Assembly: GCA_963580285.1 (NCBI GenBank)
Contig: OY757013.1
Span: 130,321,027 to 130,385,026, forward strand
DNA: 64,000 nucleotides
Source: Lucinisca nassula
Lineage: Eukaryota; Mollusca; Bivalvia; Lucinida; Lucinidae
Reading direction: 5' to 3'
In this document: piece after piece, positions 54,451 to 64,000 of the stretch
How positions within the stretch are numbered: the first letter of the stretch is position 1
Layout of the letters: each line of letters begins with the position of its first letter
The notes under the pieces: generated by a model
The model's input: the letters and a program-made list of their open reading frames with translations, nothing else
What the model was told of the DNA's origin: nothing
The model's database searches: none
Program-made: the position numbers and the translations under genes

Positions 54451-56440
54451 ACTTATCTATCTATCTATCTCTATATAATCCTCAACCCTCTTCCGAGTGT
54501 TATTCGGATGGCTGCGCATGGTGTGTTAGTAAGAGAAGTAAAAGTGTGATAGTGCAGAGTTAAAAGAATAAAAGAAAGGTGAGCATAGATGAAAGATTTT
54601 GGGTGTTAGTAAGGAGAGTTTAAAAGCAGGATAAAAACAGTATTACCTTAAGGGAGCCTGTGGTTTATCAAACTGACCCTTAACTTGAAAGAGTCAAGAT
54701 CAGAAACCAGGACGAGATCAGCTGGTAGCCTGTTCCAAAGAACAACCAACATAGGGAAAAATGAATAATAATAATACGAGACAGAGGTGTGTATCTGCCT
54801 GTAAGCCAGAGAGTGGTGACGCGTGTTTGTCGTTAGGCGTTCGAACTGTGACGGAACTGGTATAGCGACCAAACAGTAAACGATTTTATAAAACATTGTA
54901 AGGCGCGTATCATAGCGTCTGAGCTCAAGTGACCGCCATCCAAGCTCACCCATCATGTCTGTAACACTGCTGTAGGGGGAGAAATCATTTGTGACCCAAC
55001 GGGCTGCCCTACGCTGCAACATTTCAATCTTGTTGATATTTTCTTTTGTATAGGGGCTCCAAACGGTCGAGGCATATTCTACCTGTGGCCTAACCAAGGT
55101 GTTATATGCCAACGTTTTTATTTCCTGACTTTTTGTTTTAACATTTCTTTTGACGAAGCCGAGGGTCCTGTTTGCACTGGCTGTAATATTTGATATGTGT
55201 GAATTCCAGCTAAGGTCTTTGCTGATGGTCACCCCAAGGTACTTGGCTGAGTCCACACTTTCCAGTTCCTGACCATGCATGAAGTATTGGGTCTTAATTG
55301 GCGTTTTAGATCTGGAGACATGGAGTACCTGACACTTGCTGGGATTAAACTCCATGTCCCAGGTTCGCTCCCAATGCTGAAGTTTTTCAAGGTCAGACTG
55401 TAGAACTTGTGCATCTGCTGGGCTGGACACAGCCAAGTAAGCCGCGGTATCATCAGCAAAGAGCCTAACTTGTGACTGAATATTATCCGGTAGGTCATTT
55501 ATGTACAGTAGAAAGAGGAGCGGGCCCAGCACTGACCCCTGGGGCACCCCAGAGGTGACCGGTACCTCATTTGAAAACTCCCCATCTAGTACAACAGTTT
55601 GGGAACGTCCAGTTAAGAAGGATTCAATCCATTTTAATGTTTTTCCGGTTATGCCAAAATTTAAAAGTTTATACAATAATTTTAGATGGTTAACTTTGTC
55701 AAAGGCTTTACTGAAGTCCAAAGTACTAAGTCGGTTTGTTTGCCCAAAGTCAGCTGCCTTGCAAGATCTTCCACAAGCTGAATAAGCTGAGTTTCGCAGG
55801 AGCGTTTTTCACGAAACCCATGTTGCAATTCGTAAAGAACATTGTGCTGAGCCAAATGTTTGGAAATATTGGATGCAATTATATGCTCCATCACCTTGCA
55901 TACTATGCATGTCAAGGAGATTGGCCTATAATTGGCAGGGTCAGTTTTATCACCCTTTTTAAAAAGGGGACAAACTTGAGCTTTTGTCCAATCTGCAGGT
56001 AGTTGACCAGTTTCTAGAGATTTTTCAAACAGCAGGCAGATAACAGGAGCAATTTCTACCCTCAGTTCTTTTAAAACAAGTGGTTTGATTGAATCAGGCC
56101 CTGCAGCCTTATCCGGTTTAAGGTTTGCCAAAAGTTTCAGAACACCATTTAGATCAATATTGATTTCCGGCATGGAAGGGCACTGAGGTTGTAAATTTTC
56201 TGGTAAATTTTCTTGAAACAGATTTAGAATTGTCTGTGTACATAACTGCCCTAGCCTGAGTGGGGATAAGCGAGTAAAAACAGATTGGAACTGGCGATTC
56301 AAAAGGTTTGCCTTAACAGTATTCTCACTATGGAGTGTTCCATCTGTATTGTCTTTCAGTGTAGATATGCCCCTTAGAGGATGCAGCCGACTGTATGGAC
56401 CGACAAACGAAACCAGAGATGTTCCTGTGACCAGTCATGA
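54451..56440 (-). mobile_element. 5'-truncated LINE with (GATA)n tail
   Basis: The 3' end is a tatctatctatctatc run (54451-54470), followed on the minus strand's upstream side by a ~170-nt 3' UTR and the reverse-transcriptase ORF. No endonuclease domain remains. It sits within the foldback-like element and abuts the transposase-like fragment. Confidence 0.82.
54648..56439 (-). pseudogene. LINE reverse transcriptase, near-intact with one frameshift
   Basis: The N-terminal part (55682-56439) reads KDNTDGTLHSENTVKANLL, LKPDKAAGPDSIKP, PLFKKGDKTDPANYRPISL, HGFREKRSCETQL. The C-terminal part (54648-55721, 357 codons, ends HRLP-stop) opens with motif A DFSKAFDKVNH, then motif B SGVPQGSVLGPLLF, motif C LFADDTAAYLA, and KYLGVTISKDLSWNSHIS. 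One base is missing between LVL and DFSKAF (near 55720). Apart from that the frame is open, so the insertion is recent compared with the 48.3-kb copy. CR1/Jockey-like. Confidence 0.9.
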
Positions 56441-57258
56441 TGCAGTGTGAAATAAATGTACAACTAATGAAACAAATGAATGAAAGAAATAAAAAAAGAA
56501 AAAATGTAAAAAAAAAGATAATAGAACAAAAAAAAAATAAGAATTAAAAAAAATAAATAAAATAAAGAATTAAAAAAAGTGGCCGGTAAATGGTTACACT
56601 AAAATTTTGAAGCAACAGGAACATGCCTCAATAATTTCGTGTAACAAGACCTAGTCACACCTCCCCGAGTGGCCACTTTTAAGGCCCGGTGCCGGCCGGT
56701 AACTAAGGATAAGTTATCCTTAGGCTGACGCGACAGGGCGATGATGCTACTTAAATATTTACCTCTTAACAATGCTAATAAAAGTGAAAATTAGTCTATT
56801 ACATTGAGAAGTGGGCGAAACGACTAGGTGGGCGAAACGACTAGGGGGACGAAACGACTAGGTGGGCGAAACGACTAGGGGGGAAACGACCAGGGGGGAA
56901 ACGTCTTGGGGGCGAAACGACTAGGGGAGGAACTGGTTTGGGGGCGAAACGTCCCGGATTCGTTTCGGCCCGTTTCGGTGTGGACCTGGGTTGTTTCGGC
57001 CCTGGGTTGTTTCGACCCAATTTTATTAGCATTTTGTCTGTATAAAATATTATTAGTTAAATTTTGAATAATATTTAAAGGCCCTGTCACATTAGCCATG
57101 GTTATGATAGCCCAAATAAATTGTTTTAATTATTTTAATTTATTCAGCAGGATAACGGTTTAAGGACTGAAACTATATACTTTTCTTTCAACAATGATTG
57201 AATTTGATAACAGCTAGAATCAACAGGCAAAATCACAAACAAACGTGCCTTTATCGCC

Positions 57259-57560
57259 CCCTGCCCATCTGGGCTTGAAGAAATAGATGGGCTGCATGAT
57301 GCTTTCATGCAGAGCTGAAACAGACCACACACGAATACTAGTAAACCGCTTAGAGGATCTAAGCCTGCCCAGGCAGAGCGTTGTGAGTTGGCCAGCCCAT
57401 GTTTATAAATCCTATTGGTTTCAATGGGCGACAGGGCTTGAGATGTCATTTCATCTCAATTGCGGGTAAAAGTCTGGCAAAATTGGAAGCAATGTCTCCA
57501 AAATGACCTATATACAGTGTTGACGGGGACGGTAAACCTCAAATCAAACAAACAAATCAC
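57259..57560 (+). mobile_element. SINE A copy
   Basis: ccctgcccatctgggcttg head to cctcaaatcaaacaaacaaa. A second, truncated head (cgcccatcagggcctgg) follows at 57565-57640. Confidence 0.82.
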
Positions 57561-57682
57561 CCTCGCCCATCAGGGCCTGGAGAATAGATTGGGCTGCATG
57601 ATGCTTCCACGCAGGGTTGAAACCGATTGCACATGAGTACACATAAATAAAGAATCCAAAAAATGAATAAATAAAAATTATA

Positions 57683-57907
57683 TTAAATAATGATTAAAAT
57701 ACATGTTCCACAAAAGCAATGCTGCCACCGGTCACATACGTCACACGTAACGGCCTGGCATCGGCTATTTACTTCCTTGTCACATGAGATGCACAATTCA
57801 GTCATTTTGAAATTTACTTCAACAATCGTTAAAAGCGATTCCAAAGATAAGTCATTAAGTGATGAGATGGTGTCTTGGAGCACCTTATATACATTGGTTG
57901 CCGACAT
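57683..57907 (-). pseudogene. Cys-rich PHD-like fragment, possibly FLYWCH/MULE N-terminus
   Basis: The minus strand encodes MTELCISCDKEVNSRCQAV then TCDVCDRWQHCFCGT. The spacing C-x2-C...C-x2-C-x4-H-x-x-C is that of a PHD-like zinc-binding module of the kind that begins some invertebrate MULE-type proteins. It stops at a possible donor (acat|gtattt) and the rest of the protein is not visible. It could also be a genuine host exon. Confidence 0.4.
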
Positions 57908-58187
57908 TTAATCAAATTTTAAAGCATATCAGTCCTAACATATTTGTTTTTTTTATTATTTATTTATTTATTTTGTTTGTAAAGTTACAAAACCGCTATT
58001 TCCCGACAAACTCAAAAGGCTACTAATTAAGGAAGCTCGCATTTAACATGTGTTTTCAAACTTGTTATGTTAACGCCACATAGTTGATCACTTATAAATT
58101 AAAATAAGGGGATTAGCTAACTCCATCAAAAGTGATTCACGGGTGATTGATTAACGGACCATTTAAAGCATCGCAAAAAAAAACTAA

Positions 58188-58625
58188 TTGCAATTGAGTG
58201 CTTTAAAAACCTCCAACGTCTCCAGCGGAATGACAGGGCATTATGATCAGACAGATCTGCAATGTCAATTTAAGCCACAGGACACTGTCACCATCAGGTC
58301 CAGTGAGTTACTTGAGTGTCTTGGCATTGAGGACCTGGACCTCATCCTGAAAGAGAGAAGGCTCCACTGGTATGGACATGTGGAGTGCTGTCAAGACTGC
58401 CTGTGACATACAGGTAGGTGGAAAGCGGCAGCCTGGAAGGCCCAAGATGACCTGGAAGCAGCTGACAGAAAGAGATTGAAGAGAATGGAAGCTCCCTGCT
58501 ATCGATCCTTATTATAGACAGGCCTGGAGATCTGGTGTAAGATCTGCAAGCGTGCAAAGCCAGCTACCTGGAAGGGGGCCACTTATGTGGACGTTGCCCC
58601 TGTACCTGCACGTTAATCAAAAATC
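58188..58625 (+). pseudogene. LINE ORF2 C-terminal fragment
   Basis: Conceptual order: MTGHYDQ-like, PQDTVTIRSSELLECLG, IEDLDLILKERRLHWYGHVE, then in a shifted frame GGKRQPGRPKMTWKQLTE and later YVDVAPVPAR-stop. L-x-W-x-GHV-x followed by GxxGRPxxxW is the usual C-terminus of many invertebrate LINE polyproteins. There are at least two frame breaks. Confidence 0.72.
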
Positions 58626-58639
58626 CGTTGATGATGATG

Positions 58640-59330
58640 AAAAATCCTAAAAACAATACGGATCTTGATGACTTGCAGTTGTACTCCTAAGATTTTAACA
58701 AATTTGTTTTGCAATCCAGCAATGAGTCCAAAAGGTGCAGATGGAATAGCAAACAGTGTAGGCCCTGTGTCAGAAGCAGTCTGATCTGGGACTGCATTGT
58801 TTGCTGAAGCCTATCTCTCCCAATACATAGGATCATTACGGTAACTGCTCGTCTCATCATGTTTCGGATACATTGAAAGTCATTCCCTATATGTGTGCCC
58901 TGCTAACAAGATAATTTCCCCCAATTAATATTTCTTTGTATCTGTTGAACTGATTGGTTAAATAAATATGCTTGACAACAAATTTAATTTGAACATGTTG
59001 AATGATCTATCACTATTTAATAACAAGGTCAACATCGCACATACATTTTCAGATTTTAATAATGAAAATTATGATACACAGATAGAAATAATAACATTGA
59101 CAATTAAAGAATAAAATAATAATAATAATTTCAACTGTGACACCGTGCCTGGACAAAGCTTTTGTACAACAAACTACTGCATCAGGGTCAATTATAGTTA
59201 TGTCCTTGACAGAAATTAAGTGAAAAAAAAATGGCGACAAACTGGTAGGTGATAAGAATACAGTTAGATTAAATTAGAAAATATTTTCATTACATCATAA
59301 AGGGGTAATATAATTTGGAATGCAATTTCA
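58640..59330. other. No gene recognised
   Basis: Contains one decayed 'agatcagac' hairpin, gcaaacagtgtaggccc / ggactgcattgtttgc (58752-58805). Otherwise AT-rich. Confidence 0.5.
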
Positions 59331-59368
59331 CTGCATACCCTATGGAATATGAGAGACATAAATTCACT

Positions 59369-59505
59369 ACCGGACGGCGAGCCATTCCTACATGGGTTGG
59401 CTAGCCCTCTGGTACCGGAAGAGCAGGTTCCTTGACTGGTCGTCCAGTCTTCGACGGGCAGACTCATTCTAAGACTGGTCGTCCAGTACCGGACGGCTAG
59501 CCACT
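59369..59505. repeat. Small palindromic repeat cluster
   Basis: Two copies of tggtcgtccagt and two of accggacggc(g/t)agcca in 140 bp, flanking gagcaggttccttg. Confidence 0.6.
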
Positions 59506-59559
59506 GCCATCTATCTGTCTATGTTTGTTTTGTTTGAATAAATGTTAAGCTTTCCCATT

Positions 59560-59830
59560 GACACTATTTCGGTTATTTTGGAGACGTTACTTCCAATTTT
59601 GTGGGACTTTTACCCGACACTGAATTACATCTCTAGCCCAGTGGCATCATGAAACCAAGAAGGAATTACCCATTGGAGGGTCTGACTCGCACCACTTTGC
59701 CTGGGCAGGCTTAGTCCTAAACGAATGGGGTTTTTTTGGTACTCACGTGTTATTTTTTTGTTTGTTTGGTTTTACAGTCCTTTCAAGATTGTTTCACTCA
59801 TATCAAGCTGATCATTAATCAGAGTTTTCA
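59560..59830 (-). mobile_element. SINE A fragment followed by S2 fragment
   Basis: ttttgtgggacttttacccg and ctttgcctgggcaggctta belong to SINE A. tttcaagattgtttcactca (from 59783) belongs to S2. Confidence 0.65.
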
Positions 59831-60003
59831 CTGAGTTGTTTGGTAAATATTGCAATATCTGCTGACGAAACGCATATCGTGAAGCAGTTTGACGATACGA
59901 TTACAATACAGCAAACATAGTAATTTGATGGAGATGAGGTGAAAACTTTTGCTGGTTTTGCTTAAATTTGTGACTTAAAAATAAGTTTCTATTTTCACTT
60001 TTA

Positions 60004-62291
60004 TCAGCTCACCTGTCACATATTGACGGGATGAGCTTTTGGGATCACTTTTCGTCCGCCGTGCGTCCGTCCGTGTGTCCGTCCCTGCGTGCGTTCGTAA
60101 ACTTCTTCTTCAAGTGACATCTCTTCCTAAACCACTGATCAGATTTTGACCAAATTTCACAAGAATGATCCTTAGGTTGTCCCCTTTCAAAGTTGTTCAA
60201 ATGGTTCCGGTCCATTGCACATCTACATTAGGTCACAGGAGCCAAAAATAGATTTTTTTCACCGGAAACCTAAAAAATTTTCTTCTCTGAAACCGCAAGG
60301 CCCAGGTCTTTGATATTTGGTATGAAGCTTCATCTAGTGGACCCCTACCAAGATTGTTCAAATTATAGTGCTGCGGCCAAAAATGCCCCTGCCCCAGGGC
60401 CCTTTGGTTTTTACATGGGCTTATATAGGGAAAATCTTTAAAAATCTTCTTCTCTGAAACCGCAAGGCCCAGGTCTTTGATATTTGGTACGAAGCTGCAT
60501 CTGGTGGACCCCTACCAAGATTGTTCAAATTATAGTGCTGGGGCCACAAATGCCCCAGCCCCCGGGCCCTTTGGTTTTACAAAGGATAATATAGGGACAA
60601 CCTTTAAAAATCTTCTTCTCTGAAACTGCAAGGCCCAGGTCTTTGATATTTGGTATGAAGCTTCATCTAGTGGACCCCTACCAAGATTGTTCAAATTATA
60701 GTCCTGGGCCAAAAATGCCCCAGCCCCGGGACCCTTTGGCTTTACATCGGCTTATATAGGGAAAATCTTTAAAAAATCTTCTTCTGAAACCACAAGGCGT
60801 CTTTGATATTTGGTATGAAGCTTCATCTAGTGGACCCCTACCAAGATTGTTCAAATTGTAGTGCTGGGGCAAAAATGCCCCCGCTCAAGGGCCCTTTAGT
60901 TTTACATAGACTTATAAAGGGAAATCTTTAAAAATCATCTCTGAAACCACAAGGCCTAGGTCTTTGATATTTGGTGTGAAGCTACATCTAGTGGACCTGG
61001 CGGCTTTACCAAGATTGTTCAAATTATAGCCTGAGAACAAATATGCCCCGCCTCAGGCCCTTTGGTTTTACATAGACTTATAAATATTGGGAAAATATTT
61101 AAAAATCTTCTTCTCTGAAACCGCAAGGCCCAGGTCTTTGAAATTTGGTATGACTCTTCATCTAGTGGATCCCTACCAAGATTGTCCAAATTATAGTGCT
61201 GGTGCCAAAAATGCCCCCTCTCAGGGGCCCTTTGCTTTTACATAGACTTATAAAGGGAAATCTTTAAAAATCATCTTCTCTGAAAACACAAGGCCTAGGT
61301 CTTTGATATTTGGTGTGAAGCTACATCTAGTCGACCTTTACCAAGATTGTTCAAATTATAGCCCTGAGACCAAATATGTCCCCGCCTCGGGCCCCCTGGT
61401 TTTAAATAGACTTATATAGTGAAAATCTTAAAAAAAATCTTCTTCTGTAAAACCACAAGGCGTAGGTCTTTGATATTTGGTGTGAAATTTCATCTAGTGG
61501 ATCTCTATCAAGATTGTTCAAATTATAGCCCTGGGGCCACAAATGCCCCACCCCGAGACCCTTAGGTTTTACATAGACTTATAAAGGGAAATCTTTAAAA
61601 ATCATCTTCTCTGAAACCACAAGGCCTACTAGGTCTTTGATATTTGGTGTGAAGCTACATCTAGTTGACCTTTACCAAGATTGTTCAAATTAAAACCCTG
61701 AGACCAAATATGCCCCCACCTCGGGGCCCTTTGGTTTTACATAGACTTATATAGGGGAAATCTTTAAAAATCTTCTTCTCTGAGACTGCAAGGCCCATGT
61801 CTTTGATATTTGGTATGGAGCTTTATCTAGTGGACCTTTACCAAGATTGTTCAAATTATAGCCCTTGGGCCACAAATGCCCCCACCCGAGGGCCCTTTGG
61901 TTTTACATAGACTTTTATATAAATCTTTGAAAATCTTTTTCTCAGAAGATTGTCCAAGTTATAGCCCTGAGGCCTAAAATGGCCCAGCCCGGGGGCCATT
62001 TGGTTTTACATAGGCTTATGTAGGGAATATCTTTAAAAACATCATCTTCTCTAATACCGCAAGGCCCAGGGCTTTGATATTTGGTGTATAGCTTCATCTA
62101 AAGGGCCTTTGCCAAGATTGTTAATTATAGTCTTTGTTGATATTTGGTATGAAGCTTTAATTCTCCTTTTTAGACCTCCCTCAACATTATGCACATTATA
62201 GCCCTGGGGTCAATAATGACCCTGCCCTGGGGCCCATTTGTTATTCTATGGATCAGGTGAGCGATCCAGGGCCATCATGGCCCTCTTGTTT
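60004..62291 (-). mobile_element. Helitron/HINE-like element with ~165-bp tandem repeats
   Basis: Read on the minus strand it starts AACAAGAG with palindrome ggccatgatggcc and gctcacctg. It ends in a stem (ctcatcccgtca...tgacaggtgag) and CTGA followed by T. The interior (60270-62200) has about twelve units containing gtctttgatatttggtatga and taccaagattgttcaaatta, spaced 165-167 bp where measured. Confidence 0.62.
60270..62200. repeat. Tandem array, ~165-bp unit, about 12 units
   Basis: Unit landmark tcttctctga at 60281, 60448 and 60614, then continuing with decay. Each unit also contains ccctttggttttacat. Confidence 0.87.
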
Positions 62292-62389
62292 CCATTGTTC
62301 ATGTATATTACAGTTAATTTCTACAAAAGAATTAAATTTATAAGTATTGCTTAAAGCTGATTTTAAGGAATTTCTTTGCTTAAAGTTTC

Positions 62390-62490
62390 TTTTTCATGCC
62401 GGAAAGTGTATCGCAATATGTATCGTATCGTGACACAAATATCCCAATATGTATTGTATCGTGAGGTAACTATATCGTTGCAGCCCTATC
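62390..62490. mobile_element. Possible hAT-like MITE end
   Basis: The minus strand reads tagggctgcaacgatatag, then alternating cgatac/atattg motifs. tagggctgcaacgata is a form I associate with hAT-type ends. Confidence 0.35.
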
Positions 62491-62589
62491 AGAATTGGGT
62501 GAAAACTTGAGTATCTGGAGAAAAACCCTCTGACCTTCCATTGCAGAACTTAGCATCTCACATGTGACCTGAGCCAGGCTCAAACCACT

Positions 62590-63655
62590 GCAAAGAGGGG
62601 GAGCTATTGTGATTGGTCACTGCCCATCGTTGTGATCGTCCATCCAAGTGTCAGTCCATTCACAATTTCTTTAAAGTTAAACAACATGATCGCCTCCTAA
62701 ACTAGATTTTGACAAAACTCTGCAGAAATAATCCTTGGGTGATCCTCTCAAATTTGTTCAAAGTATTCAATATTCCATGCAGAATTCTGGTTGCCATGAC
62801 CACAAATAGGGGAAAATCAGAGAAAACTTTAAAAGATCTTCTTATGAAACCAGAAGGCCCAGGATGAGGTATTTCATATTTGGCATGAAGCTTCTTCTAG
62901 TGGACCTCTACCCAGATTGTTCAAATTATAGCACTGGGGCCAAAAATGGCCAGAGGCAGGGCCAACTGCGTTAACATAGAAGTATTTAGGGAAAACCTTT
63001 AAATATCTTCTTGTTTGAAACAATAAGGCCCTGGAGGTCTTTGATATTTGGTGTGAAGCTTAAATATATGTCTAGTGGACCGCTAGTGGGGCCCAATGGG
63101 TTTACATAGCCTAATATAGACAAAATGTTTATAAATCTAAAAGATCTTCTTGACTGAAACCAGATGGCCCAGTGGTATTCGATATTTGAGTTACATAGGG
63201 AAAACCTTTAAAAATCATCTGGTCTGAAACCAGAAGGCCCAGGTCTTTGATATTTGTCATGAAGCTAGTACAGGGATTCTGCTGGCCCAAAATGCAGTTC
63301 AGACAAATTGTCCAGACAGCTCAACATTTATCGGACATACTGAATTTCATTTGGACAAGTTTGAAAAGATGAAATTTTCTTACACTAAAATAGTCAATGT
63401 TACCACTTTTTTAACAATATTGATTCTTACAAACAATATTGATATAAAGAAGAGTCCAAAATCATTTCAGGACATTTTGTCCAGACTGGCCTGAAATCTT
63501 TTTGACAATCATAATTTTTTTAAGGACTATGACCGATGTCCGGCCCCAAACAAAATCCCTGTAGTAGTCTTCTACCAAGATTGTTCAAACTATAGCCCTA
63601 GTGCCAAAAATGGCCCAGGGGCCGGAGCTCACTGTGTTTACATATAGGTTTACAG
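62590..63655. mobile_element. Partial tandem-repeat element related to 60004-62291, carrying a MITE
   Basis: Further diverged units with gtctttgatatttg and accaagattgttcaaa. The unit order is interrupted by 63271-63561. Confidence 0.6.
63271..63561. mobile_element. 291-bp MITE with 5-bp target duplication
   Basis: Ends cagggattctgctgg and (right inverse) cagggattttgtttgg. The direct repeat tagta flanks it at 63266-63270 and 63562-63566. The host repeat unit reads continuously once it is removed. Confidence 0.82.
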
Positions 63656-64000
63656 TATCTCGAACCTTACGGGACCGGATAAAAAGTCCGAGCTATCCAT
63701 AGTACGAGATAACCAAAGTGTGAAGTCACATGTATATCAGAGCCCATTATTTGCCGTGACATGCTTGGTATTCTTGTATCTAGTGTAATAGCACTTACAT
63801 GCACAGCTTATGAGTTTTTAAAAATTGATTATGAAAGTAATGGGCTAGCGATCTTAAAAGATTTCTGCATACATACATATTTGGGCATCCAAATAAGCTA
63901 AAAATAGATATGTACTTAAATGGACTGGTTCCCTGCTTGTGCATGCAATGCTTATATCACTTTGGTGAGCAGTACATGCTATACGTCATGCGGTAGTCCC

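Larger units (their letters stand above)
52622..56955. mobile_element. Foldback-like 4.3-kb element with tandem-repeat TIRs
   Basis: Left array 52622-52760 repeats cctagtcgtttcgcccc (about 17 bp). Right array 56811-56955 carries the same repeat inverted (ggggcgaaacgactagg). Within them, 52627-52681 and 56865-56919 are inverted copies identical at 54 of 55 positions. Inside lie a long hairpin (53357-53456), repeat debris (53700-54080), a transposase-like fragment and a LINE. TIRs built of short tandem repeats recall Foldback/Galileo-type elements; the class is an inference. Confidence 0.65.

Noticed and set aside
55501..56002. Plus-strand ORFs of 94 and 88 codons
   Set aside because: Antisense shadows of the LINE reverse transcriptase.

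Overview
The window is animal nuclear DNA. It holds one multi-exon gene with GT/AG introns, and most of the rest is transposon-derived. The repeats (tRNA-headed SINEs, long-hairpin MITEs, elements with internal arrays of 125-165 bp tandem units) suggest a bivalve mollusc. That placement rests on remembered repeat style and is an inference.

GENE. Seven consecutive internal or 3' exons of an SLC22-type organic ion transporter (major facilitator superfamily) lie on the minus strand, running from 45773 down to 1954: 45670-45773, 42002-42156, 29363-29527, 27268-27480, 14506-14732, 9250-9431 and 1954-2105. Exon boundary phases fit at every junction. Together they encode about 399 residues, from the end of the first extracellular loop to just past transmembrane segment 12. 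The first coding exon and the last one were not found. The 29363-29527 exon has a one-base reading-frame problem, so the locus is either a recent pseudogene or carries a sequence error. Introns reach about 12.5 kb.

REPEATS, 1-38.8 kb. The introns hold about 40 full or partial copies, roughly one per kb, of a 260-330 bp hairpin MITE with a shared core palindrome. Also present are an approximately 300 bp SINE-like family ('SINE A', about 12 copies), tRNA-headed SINEs, Helitron/HINE-like elements, two terminal-inverted-repeat elements made of 21-bp palindrome arrays, and a 22-bp alternating-palindrome array. Many insertions are nested, and several have readable target duplications or an empty-site paralog.

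REPEATS, 38.8-64 kb. This part is poor in the hairpin MITE. It has an LTR-retrotransposon gag/protease remnant (39.3-40.1 kb), inverted copies of a ~450 bp repeat (43.8-45.0 kb), LINE reverse-transcriptase remnants (48.3-50.6 kb), and a 4.3 kb foldback-like unit bounded by inverted arrays of a 17-bp repeat (52.6-57.0 kb) that contains a LINE with one frameshift. Fragments resembling a FLYWCH-type Mutator-like transposon, a further LINE 3' fragment (58.2-58.6 kb) and a large tandem-repeat element (60.0-62.3 kb) follow.

No rRNA gene, functional tRNA gene, CRISPR array, operon or bacterial regulatory signal was seen.
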